Shown: positions 8,918-18,900 of the stretch, piece by piece
How the letters are laid out: the number at the start of each line of letters is the position of its first letter
Numbering within the stretch: the stretch's first letter is position 1
NCBI RefSeq assembly: GCF_001632285.1
Contig: NZ_LWAH01000013.1
Coordinates: forward strand, 62,001-126,000
DNA length: 64,000 bases
DNA from: Moraxella catarrhalis
GTDB lineage: Bacteria; Pseudomonadota; Gammaproteobacteria; Pseudomonadales; Moraxellaceae
Reading direction: 5' to 3'
Program-made: the position numbers and the translations under genes
The notes under the pieces: model-generated
What the model was told of the DNA's origin: nothing
Seen by the model: only the letters and a program-made list of their open reading frames with translations
Databases searched by the model: none

Positions 8918-10561
8918 TCATGTCTTGGGGGTTTTTTCATGCTTTGGGGTTGTTTGGTCATGATTTTGATGCACTGTAATGGATTGTGATGGTAAAGCAT
9001 GTTCAATATGGTAACTTTCTAAAAATTTTAATATCTCCAAAATCAGTACCGATTGTTTGGCATAAAAATCTTGAGCACCATCAGCATCAATATAAGCACG
9101 CATCTCAATGACATAACACTCTTGACGCAACTGCTTAATCCAAACTTGATTCCATTCATGGTTGGTCAGCCGATGCGTTGCCAAGAATTCTTGTAAATTG
9201 GTTATCATTCGCTCAATTTCTGCCAAATCAGCGGTACGCTTGATGAATAAATCATGCAAAAAATAAAACATATCCCTTGCAGTAAAGTTTTCAATCTGTA
9301 GCGATGAAAATTCGCCATTTGGCACAGTCACAATTGTGCGGTTTAAGGTGCGGATACGAGTTGAGCGAATGCCAATATCAATCACCGTGCCTTCATAAGT
9401 ACCAAATTTACAATAATCCCCCACATACACAGGGCGGTCGGCAACCACCACAACCGAACCGATGAGATTTTCAAGCGTTTTTTGGGCACCAAAAGCCAGT
9501 GCCAAACCGCCCACCCCCAGTGCGGCGATGCCTGTGGTTAAATCAAACCCAAGATTACCAAAAATTAAAATAACCGCCAAAATAATCATCAAGGCTTTGG
9601 CAACTTTTCTAAGTAGATTTAAAATAGAAACCTGTTCAGGGCGACCTCGTTTTAATGAATTTGCCTCAGCACGGCGAAAAATACCATCAAGCAGACGAAG
9701 CATCAGCCAAGCGGTCGCACCCCAAGCGACAATATCCTTAATCCGACCAAATGAACTTCGCAATGTCAAAGGCACGCCAACACTAATCATAATTATCGGT
9801 AAGATTAATGATAAAACCACCAAAGACAACGGCATAATCACACTGGGCATAATGCGAAAAGGCTTTTTGGTGAGTGTGGTATAAAGCCCCTTACTCACCC
9901 AATACAAAATCCATACCGCCAAATTAATCGCCAAATATAAAACCGTCACAAGCAGCACCAATGCTGAAAGCTCAAGCCAATATTTGGTTTGAGCGTGTGT
10001 GGTATCATCAGACAGCCCAAGCCGTTCTGAAAGCGTTTGGGCGTGTGTGGTCATCTTGGGCAATGATGACAAGGTCTGTGATGACACTTGCCAAAATACC
10101 ATGTCATCATCAGTCACACGGCGATTGAGCAAAATGTCAATATGCTCATTCATCAGATGAAGCTCGCCAACTTTATCAATATCACTTGGCAAATTATCCG
10201 ACAAATCGCCTTCGCTGGCATGACTGATTTGTAAATCTGGATACAGCTTGCCACCTGCATCTAATGCAACCACCAAATGCTCAACAATCTCACGATTGGG
10301 CGTTTGGGTTTTTGCCAAATAACGACCGTCCAAATAGTTGGCAGCCAGCTCATAGTCTTCTGCTGCAATTGCACGCAATAGCCCCTGAACTGCCCCTCGT
10401 GGCGTTTCACGACCAAAGCTATCTACCATGGTTTTGGTTGGATTTTCTTGAGAGGTCGGCAACAACTTGGCAGTAGCATGGCTTGGCGTTGTTATTATCA
10501 TTAACAGAACCATCACCACGCCTGACAGCACCATACCGATTTTTTTGGCCATCTTTTGCAC
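8918..10561 (-). CDS. MscS-family mechanosensitive channel with long periplasmic N terminus
   Basis: About 547 residues: an N-terminal signal-like segment (ends SHATA), about 160 residues of periplasmic domain, then four or five membrane helices between roughly residues 195 and 335, and the MscS pore helix and beta domain (GIAALGVGGLALAFGAQKTLENL, then VYVGDYCKFGTYEGTVIDIGIRSTRIRTL). The C-terminal cytoplasmic cage domain follows. Start is uncertain: GTG at 10561 has a GGTGA six bases upstream; an ATG at 10552 and another GTG at 10567 are alternatives. MscS channels release solutes on osmotic downshock. A second, different MscS-type gene lies at 57.7 kb. Confidence 0.9.
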   Translation of the reverse strand: MQKMAKKIGMVLSGVVMVLLMIITTPSHATAKLLPTSQENPTKTMVDSFGRETPRGAVQGLLRAIAAEDYELAANYLDGRYLAKTQTPNREIVEHLVVALDAGGKLYPDLQISHASEGDLSDNLPSDIDKVGELHLMNEHIDILLNRRVTDDDMVFWQVSSQTLSSLPKMTTHAQTLSERLGLSDDTTHAQTKYWLELSALVLLVTVLYLAINLAVWILYWVSKGLYTTLTKKPFRIMPSVIMPLSLVVLSLILPIIMISVGVPLTLRSSFGRIKDIVAWGATAWLMLRLLDGIFRRAEANSLKRGRPEQVSILNLLRKVAKALMIILAVILIFGNLGFDLTTGIAALGVGGLALAFGAQKTLENLIGSVVVVADRPVYVGDYCKFGTYEGTVIDIGIRSTRIRTLNRTIVTVPNGEFSSLQIENFTARDMFYFLHDLFIKRTADLAEIERMITNLQEFLATHRLTNHEWNQVWIKQLRQECYVIEMRAYIDADGAQDFYAKQSVLILEILKFLESYHIEHALPSQSITVHQNHDQTTPKHEKTPKT

Positions 10562-10567
10562 AATCAC

Positions 10568-10888
10568 TCACCATAGCTTTATTGACAGACTTAGCTTTTT
10601 GCTAACCATAACGCATTATAAGTTAAATAATCATGAAAAACCATGACCAAAAATAAACCTGACTTTTATGAAATAAAATTTAATTTTAATTTAATCATTA
10701 ATGTTACAACACCACCAAATGACAAGCAATAATTAAGAAATAATTAAGCAATAATAATGGCAGATAATGAAAACTCATCATCTGCCATCGTTGCTATCAA
10801 TCATTGGCATGGCTTGGGCGTATCATCTTAATCATTCATATTTGATTAAGCATCCACCCCATCAGCCGAACCAAGCATTGTGTTTAAA
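10568..10888. other. intergenic region downstream of tbpB
   Basis: A 321-bp AT-rich spacer between the mscS start and the tbpB stop. It holds the hairpin at 10757-10788, a run of near-repeats around 10729-10756 (AATAATTAAG-like), and presumably the mscS promoter. No ORF with a ribosome-binding site was found. Confidence 0.4.
10757..10788 (-). terminator. hairpin downstream of tbpB
   Basis: ATGGCAGAT pairs with ATCTGCCAT, and after one mismatch ATGA pairs with TCAT around an AAAC loop. On the minus strand it is followed by a T/A-rich tail (TATTATTGCTT), so it could end the tbpB transcript about 100 bp past the stop codon. The tail is not a pure T-run. Confidence 0.5.
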
Positions 10889-13090
10889 TTACTGCTTAAC
10901 TTCTTGTTGTTTTCTTGCACCAAAGACCACAGATGCACTACTGTCTTTGTTTTCAGCATCATTGCTCTTGTAGGTAAATGAGCCACCAAGTTCATTAGCT
11001 TGTGGACCATAAAAGCCACCTGTAACTACAGCATCTTTCACAATTACTCGACCGCTTTCAGTGTTCTTACTGTCAATCTTTAACCCACCTGTTTTAATGT
11101 CTGGTGTATTGGCTTTACCACTAAAACCATTGCCATCAATCGTAGCGGTAATATCAAAAGCAGATTTACCATCACTGCTCGTATTTGGAATAAGCTTACC
11201 AGTTAGACTTTTTTTAGCAAAGTCTACATCAAACTCGGCACGGTTGGCATTATCAGCAAATTTTTGAGCTTCATAGCCTTTGCTGGTATTACCAGAGCCT
11301 GTAACATAGCCTGCCCATGTACCACGATATTTAGCATTTCCTGCAACTGGTATGGCTTTATCGCCTGTGGTAGCTGTACGATTACCCTGTAAAAATACGC
11401 TATTACTATCACCGATACTCAGTGAGCCAAATTTTAGATGCTCAAGATTGCTACAACAAAATTGTACCTGAACTTTATCATTCACCGTCAAAGGCTCTCC
11501 TGCTTGATTACTGGTGATGGCTGGCTTTTCTTTATCAATGGTTTTTACAAAATCATTACCTTGAGTAAGGTCTATCACAGTAGAACCCAAGACCAATTTA
11601 TTAATATTGCCAAAATTATCCAGTTCTTTTTTACTGTTAGCGTTAAAGGCGGGGTTGGTCGTACCAGATTTATTAAATGTCCCAAGTGCATAGGCATCTA
11701 AGATGGCTTCGGTTTTTTCCCCAGCTTTACTCTCTCGTTTAGCACCAAAGACGCCAAAGAGTTTGTTGTCATCGGTTAAGAATTTACCTGCCAGCTCCTC
11801 GCCTTTTGGTCCATAAAAACCGCCTTCTAGCCTATTTTTGGCATCACTGGTAAAGGGGTGTTTGGTTTCGCTTTCTTTTTCTTTATCGCTTGCGGTGGCA
11901 CTGCCACGGAAGCGGTTACCGTGGATACTAGCATTGATGTCATAGCGTTTGGTTTTCTTAACATCGCCCTTATGGCGGTCTTGTATGTTACTAAACAGCT
12001 CACCTGTTAGGCTCTTTTTACTAAAATCTACCGTAAACTCACTGCTATGACCATATTCACCGCTATGACCAGCAGGGGCAGAGTCTTCTTTGGTTAATAA
12101 GCGGTTGTATTCATCTTTTGAAGATGCCCCATACCACCAGCCTGCTTGATAGGTTTCTTGCACTTCGCTAAAGCGATTTTTTTTGTTGGCAACATCAGTC
12201 ATAAAGTCCCAATGTCCTTTATATTTGACCGCATCTTGTGTGGGCAACTCTTTGGCAGTCGTTGAGCCATTATAAAACACACCGCCCACAGGGCCTGAAT
12301 TCCAAAGTTTTGGATCATCTGTTTTTCTGACGGTTAGATAGTTGCCATCATTTACCAAGTAGTAACCGTAATCAACATATTGTAAATCTCGTGTGGTTGC
12401 TTTGGTTGTTTTGTCATTTGAATGGGAAGTTTTCGCTTGTATTGATGATAATACTTGCTTAAACTCAGGGCTTTTACGCACAGCTTCTTTGATTTGTTTG
12501 GCAAGTTCTTCATTGGAGATTTTTTTATTACCTTTCTTAATGCTTTCACCAATGGCATTTTTATCCGCTTGATCCATTTTTGCCATATAGCCATCAAGTA
12601 ATTTATTTTCCACATCTAACGAAAATGGCAATGGTGATTTTTCACCTTTTGCAACTTGTTTTTTACCGTCCAAGGTAATGATATCTTTTTCATTTAATGG
12701 CGTGTCTTGTCGGTCGTATAGATTAATTTTACTCAAAGCCATGCCATAACCCATGGCAGGTTCTTGAATGGATGAAACTTTATCTTTTTCATTTTTCTCA
12801 GTTGGTACATCTTGATATTTTGGTTCTGGTGTGTTGGCACTGCCTGTACCAGAGTTTGCATTACCTGAATTACCTGCATTGCCTGTACCAGAGTTTGCAC
12901 CGCCAGTACCGCCTGTCTTGCCTGCATTATCAGTACCGCCAGCATTACCAGTGTTGCCAGTATTACCTGAACCGCTAGCATTTGGAATGGGCGTAGGAGC
13001 AGGTGGATTTGAACCACCACTGCCACCACAAGCGGTTAATAAGACGGCAGAGATTGCCACACACAGTGTGGTTAAAGGAATGTGTTTCAT
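10889..13090 (-). CDS. tbpB: transferrin-binding protein B, surface lipoprotein
   Basis: The 733-residue surface lipoprotein that captures iron-loaded transferrin for TbpA. A lipoprotein signal ends LLTAC with Cys21 as lipidation site. Residues about 35-90 are a low-complexity Gly/Asn/Thr/Ser linker, followed by two repeated lobes, each a handle plus barrel: FTVDFSKKSLTGELF and FDVDFAKKSLTGKLI are equivalent strands, as are EGGFYGPKGEELAGKF and TGGFYGPQANELGGSF, showing the bilobed TbpB architecture. The N-terminal lobe motif EPAMGYGMALSKINLYDR matches M. catarrhalis TbpB. LbpB is less likely because the acidic insertions typical of LbpB are absent. A Fur-like box lies upstream at 13257-13275. 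Translocation to the surface would need the adjacent Slam. Confidence 0.94.
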   Translation of the reverse strand: MKHIPLTTLCVAISAVLLTACGGSGGSNPPAPTPIPNASGSGNTGNTGNAGGTDNAGKTGGTGGANSGTGNAGNSGNANSGTGSANTPEPKYQDVPTEKNEKDKVSSIQEPAMGYGMALSKINLYDRQDTPLNEKDIITLDGKKQVAKGEKSPLPFSLDVENKLLDGYMAKMDQADKNAIGESIKKGNKKISNEELAKQIKEAVRKSPEFKQVLSSIQAKTSHSNDKTTKATTRDLQYVDYGYYLVNDGNYLTVRKTDDPKLWNSGPVGGVFYNGSTTAKELPTQDAVKYKGHWDFMTDVANKKNRFSEVQETYQAGWWYGASSKDEYNRLLTKEDSAPAGHSGEYGHSSEFTVDFSKKSLTGELFSNIQDRHKGDVKKTKRYDINASIHGNRFRGSATASDKEKESETKHPFTSDAKNRLEGGFYGPKGEELAGKFLTDDNKLFGVFGAKRESKAGEKTEAILDAYALGTFNKSGTTNPAFNANSKKELDNFGNINKLVLGSTVIDLTQGNDFVKTIDKEKPAITSNQAGEPLTVNDKVQVQFCCSNLEHLKFGSLSIGDSNSVFLQGNRTATTGDKAIPVAGNAKYRGTWAGYVTGSGNTSKGYEAQKFADNANRAEFDVDFAKKSLTGKLIPNTSSDGKSAFDITATIDGNGFSGKANTPDIKTGGLKIDSKNTESGRVIVKDAVVTGGFYGPQANELGGSFTYKSNDAENKDSSASVVFGARKQQEVKQ
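12841..12990 (-). repeat. low-complexity repeat tract encoding the TbpB anchor linker
   Basis: Coding DNA built from related 9-bp units giving Gly-Asn-x/Gly-Gly-Thr repeats. A 20-base block (TGCCTGTACCAGAGTTTGCA on the plus strand) occurs exactly at 12841-12860 and again at 12880-12899, a 39-bp period. All units are multiples of three, so slippage would lengthen or shorten the linker without breaking the frame. Confidence 0.75.
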
Positions 13091-13256
13091 AAAATAATCC
13101 TCTGATGGGTTGATGGTATTATCTAAAAAAGTCTGTTAATGCCTATTTTGGCATGTTGACAATGTGCATTTGGCGTATTTGTTTGGGCATTGATGATAAA
13201 TGCGTTTATGATGGACAAAATACGGCAAATTTACATTGATAAATAATAACATAAAC

Positions 13257-13275
13257 AATAACAATTATCATTAAA
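13257..13275 (-). promoter_or_regulatory. Fur-box-like site upstream of tbpB
   Basis: On the minus strand this 19-mer begins TTTAATGATAATTG and agrees with the Fur consensus GATAATGATAATCATTATC at 14 of 19 positions by eye. It sits about 170 bp before the tbpB start, in the slam-tbpB gap, implying that tbpB has its own iron-repressed promoter in addition to read-through from slam. Confidence 0.5.
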
Positions 13276-13364
13276 TTTGTAATCTTTTTTCTTGATTTTT
13301 TCTTGATATTGTCTATGATGGTACATTTTTTTACAAAAAACAAAAGTAGGGCATGCTTATCCCA

Positions 13365-14876
13365 TCAAAAAATGCGACTAAACTCAACAAACATTTGATT
13401 TTTGTGATAATTTGCCTTGATGTCATTGCTTTTATTGATGTTTGTGCTGATGGTCAGCCGTGGCGTGATGCCCCATTTGTGAATGTCTCTGTGCCAAAGC
13501 GATAAAGACGCTTGCATCTGTTTATCATGGCGAATTTGTCCACCGCTGGTTAGGTTTGCTCCTTGGTAATGGCGTTTGTTGATGCTGATTTGGGCACGGC
13601 TTGAAAGACCGCCCGCCCATTCTTGCCCCCACGCTGTGCGTATGCCACGGCGTTGATAGCTGTCAGATGGGTCTTGTGGCACTTTTTCATCATAAAAGTC
13701 TGCCCCCAAAAGATAATAGCGTGTGGCATTTGGGTAATAAATCAATGAGGTACTGTATAAAGTGTTATTACTGTCAGCCCTAGGCGTCCGATGGTTGGTT
13801 AGGCGTGATATGTCTATGGCGTTTAGGCTTTGAAATTTTGGGTTGATTCTATAATCAACCGACATGCGTATGCCGATGGTGTCGGTATAACGCTCATGCC
13901 CATAAAATCTTTTTTCACCATAGGTCTCAATGCTAAGGTCTTTTTTGGCATCAGCAAAGCCCAAATTTGCCCCCAGTCTGCCCCAATGGTCGTTGTATTT
14001 TTTGTGATTTTGATGATGTTTGCCATAGATTTGGGCGTTCGTTCCCACATATGCCCCTTTGGGCAAAGACCACTTTTTATCCGCCCCCAATTGGTAGCTT
14101 AGGGTGATGGCGTCAATGGGTTTGTCAAAAGTCCATTGACCTTGCGTGGTGTTTTTGGGGGTTTGATTGATGTTGTCTTCTTTGGCCAGATTCATGCCTA
14201 CTTGCCATGTCCATGAATCTCGTTGTTTTAACGCTTGTCTGTACTGCCCAACAACCTGCCGCACCTCCTCTGGCAAGTTGTCAGCATGTAATTTATTAAA
14301 CTGGTCAAGGGCGGCTTCATTTTGTTTGTCCATAAATAATGCCCTTGCCAGATGAAAACGCACCACATTATATTCAGGCATGATGGCGATGATGCGACGC
14401 AGCTCATCAATGGCTTTTTTGGCGTTGCCCTTATCCAAAGCAGCCAAGGCATTGGCATACCCAAGTAAAATGCCATTTTGATGGTCTTTGGGCAGTTTTT
14501 GATAAATGGGCAATAATGCGTGAACGCCTGCCATATGATTGGTCATGACAGCAGAATTTAGGGCGTGATTGAGCAAATCAGGGTTATCAAGCAGTAACGC
14601 CTCATCGGCGATGAGCGTATCTTCGGCAGGATTTGGTGTTTGTGCCAGTATTGGTTCTATTTTTGGTGTTAATGCATCATGGGACAATAACTCAGGCTGA
14701 GCATGGTTAATGATGGGTTCAAGGGCGGTGATTTCTTGATTAATTGGCTCTTGATTGTCGGTGCGACCATCATCGGCATGGCTGATATGAGCGATTAGAA
14801 AAGTCAAGCCAGCCATAAAAATTTTTATGGGTGTTTTGGTGGGGGTGAATGTGGTATAAACAGGCGTGATTGTCAT
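13365..14876 (-). CDS. slam1: surface lipoprotein assembly modifier (Slam), orf3 of the tbp locus
   Basis: Outer-membrane protein that helps surface lipoproteins such as TbpB cross to the cell exterior. Start at 14876 is supported by AGGAG five bases upstream and by the following signal sequence (MTITPVYTTF, ending HISHA). Of 503 residues, about 60-210 form a helical repeat domain (GNAKKAIDELRRIIAIMPEYNVVRFHLARALF, TPR-like, split by loops) and the rest is a beta-barrel of the DUF560 type, with alternating strands such as TWQVGMNLAKEDNINQTP and a C-terminal aromatic ending FVEFSRIF. Location between tbpA and tbpB matches the described orf3. A weak half Fur site (TAATAATCATT) lies near 14945. 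Confidence 0.9.
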   Translation of the reverse strand: MTITPVYTTFTPTKTPIKIFMAGLTFLIAHISHADDGRTDNQEPINQEITALEPIINHAQPELLSHDALTPKIEPILAQTPNPAEDTLIADEALLLDNPDLLNHALNSAVMTNHMAGVHALLPIYQKLPKDHQNGILLGYANALAALDKGNAKKAIDELRRIIAIMPEYNVVRFHLARALFMDKQNEAALDQFNKLHADNLPEEVRQVVGQYRQALKQRDSWTWQVGMNLAKEDNINQTPKNTTQGQWTFDKPIDAITLSYQLGADKKWSLPKGAYVGTNAQIYGKHHQNHKKYNDHWGRLGANLGFADAKKDLSIETYGEKRFYGHERYTDTIGIRMSVDYRINPKFQSLNAIDISRLTNHRTPRADSNNTLYSTSLIYYPNATRYYLLGADFYDEKVPQDPSDSYQRRGIRTAWGQEWAGGLSSRAQISINKRHYQGANLTSGGQIRHDKQMQASLSLWHRDIHKWGITPRLTISTNINKSNDIKANYHKNQMFVEFSRIF

Positions 14877-15405
14877 GACAGCTCCTATCAAAAAAGCGAG
14901 CATATTTTACCATTTTTTATGGTATTTAAAAATACAAATATGAATGATTATTAATTAATTTACAAAATTAGTCGCTTAATTGGCATCTGACTAACACAAA
15001 CTGGCGATAAATAAGATGCCATTGATGGTTTTTACTCATTCTTTGATACAGTATAACGCTTTATTCATATTATCATTAGCCATAAGGTTACAAATTAGCC
15101 ATCAGTTTACAATTGATAATAATGACCGACAATTGTTTTACAAATCATCTATGAAACACTACAGACATCTGGGGAAATATGCGTAAAATATGAAGCCTGT
15201 TTACCGTCTATGATTGATATAATTTGTGATTGTTTGATTGATAAAATTTATACTAACATCAAACAAACATTACGATTAAAAAAATAGGTCAATAAAATGA
15301 TGATCATAATAGACCATCATAGAACAAACAGAGCATTGTGCCTATTTGTCATTGGGCAAAAGGCATTTAACCCACTTGTGATTAATGGTTATCACGACAC
15401 AGTTA

Positions 15406-15429
15406 TTTATAACGATTGTTTATAACGAT
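15406..15429 (+). repeat. tandem 11-bp direct repeat upstream of the PepSY gene
   Basis: TTTATAACGAT occurs at 15406-15416 and again at 15419-15429 with a 13-bp period, ending 10 bp before the Fur-like box. The placement suggests operator half-sites or a promoter element. Confidence 0.6.
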
Positions 15430-15439
15430 AAACATGAAT

Positions 15440-15458
15440 TACAATGATAATAATTAGG
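15440..15458 (+). promoter_or_regulatory. Fur-box-like site upstream of the PepSY gene
   Basis: TACAATGATAATAATTAGG matches the Fur consensus at 14 of 19 positions by eye and ends 8 bp before the ATG, overlapping the ribosome-binding region (TTAGGAA). Binding here would block transcription close to the start. Confidence 0.45.
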
Positions 15459-15466
15459 AAACTACT

Positions 15467-15784
15467 ATGAAAAATTTAACCAATAAACTGTTGGCTGGTG
15501 TGCTAAGTGCTGCTGTTTTGTTGCCTGTCGTTGGTATCTCTACCACCGCAGTTGCTAACGACCGTATTAAAGCACAAGCTTATGGCGACAGTAACTTTGC
15601 CCAAAATCGTCAAAAAGCCATTCAAATGCTTGCTGCTCGTGGCTATCAAGTCGGCGATATAGAAGTTGATGACTTTTTAGGCAAGCCTGTCTTTGAAGTA
15701 GAAGCCTATAAAAACGGTGCTGAGTATGACATCGTTCTTGAATACCCATCACTTAAAATCATCAAAGAGCAGCGTGATTACTAA
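15467..15784 (+). CDS. small secreted PepSY-domain-like protein
   Basis: A 105-residue predicted periplasmic protein. It has a clear signal peptide (MKNLTNKLLAGVLSAAVLLP, cleavage after AVA at residue 30). The mature 75 residues follow the PepSY pattern: helix (RQKAIQMLAARGYQVGDIEVDDF), then strands GKPVFEVEAYKNGAEYDIVLEYPSLKIIKEQ. PepSY domains are thought to bind or inhibit proteins in the envelope; the specific role is unknown. It sits opposite in orientation to tbpA, slam and tbpB, between tbpA and slam, with its own repeat pair and Fur-like box, so it is probably iron-responsive. It shares a bidirectional terminator with tbpA. Confidence 0.8.
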   Translation: MKNLTNKLLAGVLSAAVLLPVVGISTTAVANDRIKAQAYGDSNFAQNRQKAIQMLAARGYQVGDIEVDDFLGKPVFEVEAYKNGAEYDIVLEYPSLKIIKEQRDY

Positions 15785-15854
15785 TAAATTAATCGCTAAT
15801 AAATTAATGACTAATCTGAGTGATGACCGCTAAGAGCATACTCAGCGATGATAA

Positions 15855-15887
15855 AATAAAGCCCTCATGGTAGATGGGGGCTTTATT
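15855..15887. terminator. bidirectional terminator between PepSY gene and tbpA
   Basis: AATAAAGCCC pairs with GGGCTTTATT around a 13-base interior, with A and T runs at both ends of the stem. It is placed 70 bp after the PepSY stop and 50 bp after the tbpA stop on the other strand, so it can end both transcripts. Confidence 0.8.
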
Positions 15888-15936
15888 CATTGGTTGATTG
15901 GGATTTGGCATGCCAAAATCACATCAAAGCCACTGG

Positions 15937-18900
15937 TTAAAACTTCATTTCAAGTGCCAATTGGTAATTGCGTCCAGGAGCGGCATAGCGACCATAATGC
16001 TTATCTTGGCTCAGTCCTGTATGCTGATTGACCGCCCCTTCTGCTGTTTGGCGTAAAGCCTCCCAAGTGGTGTAATAGGTATTAAATACATTGTACACGC
16101 CAGCACGCAAGGTAAAATTATCTTTTATGTTTACATAACCTGACAAATCAAGTGTTTGCCACGGCGTGGATTTTGCTTTGGTGGCTTGTTTTGTTTGAAT
16201 GTTGCCATTACCTAAGTTCTTATCTGCCAAAAGCTCGCTTGGATTTTTGGCATCAGAATGGGTAAATATGGCGTTTGCTCCCCACTTTTGGCTTGGGGCA
16301 TCATAGCCAAGCCCCACCACATAACGAGATGGCTGAATGGCATCAAACAGTATGTTTGTTCCTGCCAAAGTTGGGTTTAAGGTTTTTCCTTTAACATCAA
16401 CTTTGTTATAAGCCAGTGTTGAGTATAATCCATAGGGAAGGCGACTATTGACAGCGTTTAGGTCAAGTCTGCCAAGAATGTTAATGCCTGTCAAATCAGC
16501 ATCTTGTCCATTATGAAAGCCCAAATCACCTTTACCACGCTGTTTGCCTGCATTATCACCTTGGGTTAGGGTTCTAATCTCTTCACTTTTACCAACAATC
16601 AAATCGGTATAGCGATTTTTAAAATAACTAACCTCAAGACTGCCTAAGTGGTTATGTAAAGTCGCTCCGATTTCTTGGTTAAAGGATTTTTCAGGTTTTA
16701 GCTTGGTTTGATGGACAGTCTGCTGACAAATGTAATAAAGACCCTTACAGCCATGTTGCGTGCCTTTACCGATGGTTACGCCAAAGCGTTCGCCATACAT
16801 TTCAGAAAAACTTGGCATGCGAAAGCCTTGCGAGCTTCTATAAGCGATGTCCAGCCAATTGGTGGGCTTGACGACCACGCCAAAATTCCAAGACAGCTGG
16901 TTGCTGGCACTGTTGTCTACCAAAGGCACATCAGATTTGTGTTTGATTCTGTCATAGCGAGCACCCAGCCCCAAATCAACATATTTATTGATGGTCATGT
17001 TGTCTTTTAAAGCGATGAAATAATTATCACCACTGATGTGGCGAGTGGTTGAGCAATCAGCATAGCTGTTGGTCTCGCTATATTTACATTTGTCATCTTT
17101 GACCACAGTTGCTTGATTTGGCTGATAGATATTATCCGTGCCTTTATTGGCATTTTGTTGGCTGTTGTCATTAGTCCAACCCGCCCATTCGTTGCGTAAA
17201 TCTTTATAAGCATTAAAGCCCAGTCTGTCTATCTCGTCGTATTTTTCTTGCCCCAAACTTTGTTTGATTTTCTCAAAGGGTTTTAGGGTGCTGTTGGGGT
17301 TTTGTTTATCATATTGGTCAATGATGGCTTGATAATCAATCTTATCGGTATTGGTTTTTTGGTTGTATTGCTCTATGCCTTTTTTGATGGCAAAATTTTG
17401 ATAAGTGCTGTTTTTGGCGTTACAAGCCTGTGGATGGTCATGACCATAACCATAAGCATCAAGGCAAATGGGTTTGTTGTTTGAACCTAAAATGGGCTTA
17501 AACTTATCTGGCAAAGGGTTACTTGGTGGGGTGTAATCAAGTTTTTGATAAGATTGATGGGTTGCCAAACGATAATCTTCACGGCTCAGGCTTGAATTGA
17601 ATTTATCATAGCCAACTTGCAGGTTGATGTGATGATGCGTACTGCCCAACGCCATTTTTTTGTTAAAGACAGCTTTGATTAAATTGTGCTGTTCTTTGTA
17701 GGCATTGTTATCCACCTCTTTTACCGAAAAAGGTTTATTGACATCAGGCGTACAATTTTTGTCAATGTGCGGATAGGTTGAACAGTGCGTGTTGGTCAGC
17801 TGGCTGCGTAGCGTAATGTCTTGCTTATCATAAGACACACGCACATCATCAAACCATTTATTTTCACCTTTGCTGTCATAAACATATTCAAGCCCTAGGC
17901 GGTCTTTTTGGTGTTTTTCATCATAAAATACGCCATGAGCATAGTTGATGCCATAACCTGAATTTGCCCCAATGGCATCACGAATGCGTTCACCAAGATT
18001 ATTGCCTTGATAATAGCCATTGGCTTGGGCATGGTTGCTGAGCCTTGATTTTTCAATGTCATGAACCGTCAGATAAGCAGGCACAGTTTTATCTTGCATG
18101 GCGTAGTTTTGTTTGGTGATTTCATACACACCACCGACATAGTGCTTATCGTTTAGCTGATAACCTGGGCGAAGCAGTAAGGATTTGCTGTCTTGGGTGA
18201 GTGGGTTTGGGATAAGGCGGTTAGGACCTGTATAATCTTTGACATTGACCTTATCACGCACATTGGTTGGCTTAGCTTGGAGTTTGGTTTGACCGCCAGC
18301 AGCACACGCCTCATAATTACCATTGGCACATTCATTTGCTATTAAAAATTTTGGGTTATTTGGGTCAGTGGTTGCCACCGCTCTATCAAAACTTTGGCTA
18401 CCCTGATAGGCATCATCATGTGCCTTGTATTCTTGACCACGGCGGTCGGTGTAGATGATAAGACCGCTAAAAGAACCTGCCTTGCCTGCTGCTGCCACAG
18501 AATTAACCCATGCGTTATTTTTACTGGCATAGGCGGTTTTGGTCTGCACGCCCCAATCTTTACCATCTTTGATGATGTCATCGGCGGTTTTGGTAACAAA
18601 TGCCACAGAGCCAGATAATGCCCCAGAGCCGTATTCACTTGAATTTGCACCTTTACTAATCTCAACGGAGCGGACATTTTCGTATTCTATTTCGTTGATT
18701 GCCCCACCTGCGGCATAATTTTTGCCTGCCACAGGGCCTTGTAGGGCATAGTGCTGGGCTTGATTGATGCCATCAACCAATACCGCCACACGATTTTTAT
18801 CCATACCACGAATAGAATAGCCTGAGCTTGCCCCACGACCTTGCTCAACCACAGCAATGCCAGGGTCATAGCGTGTTAAGTCTCGAATGTTTAGCACTTG

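Larger units (their letters stand above)
14877..15466. other. intergenic region between slam and the PepSY gene
   Basis: A 590-bp divergent spacer with very AT-rich sequence. It contains the repeat pair and Fur-like box just before the PepSY gene and a weak Fur half-site near the slam start. No ORF with a convincing ribosome-binding site was seen on either strand. Confidence 0.4.

Noticed and set aside
9462..9884. 140-codon plus-strand frame inside the mscS gene
   Set aside because: Antisense shadow of a well-supported membrane channel gene.
12985..13020. tRNA-like T-loop sequence (GGATTTGAACCACC)
   Set aside because: It lies inside tbpB coding sequence encoding the Gly/Pro region and has no surrounding cloverleaf.
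12831..13097. long open frame opposite the tbpB start rich in Pro and Leu
   Set aside because: Shadow of the repetitive TbpB linker on the other strand; no ribosome-binding site.
14940..14965. Fur box upstream of slam
   Set aside because: Only a half-site (TAATAATCATT) matches; about 11 of 19 positions agree, too weak to list.
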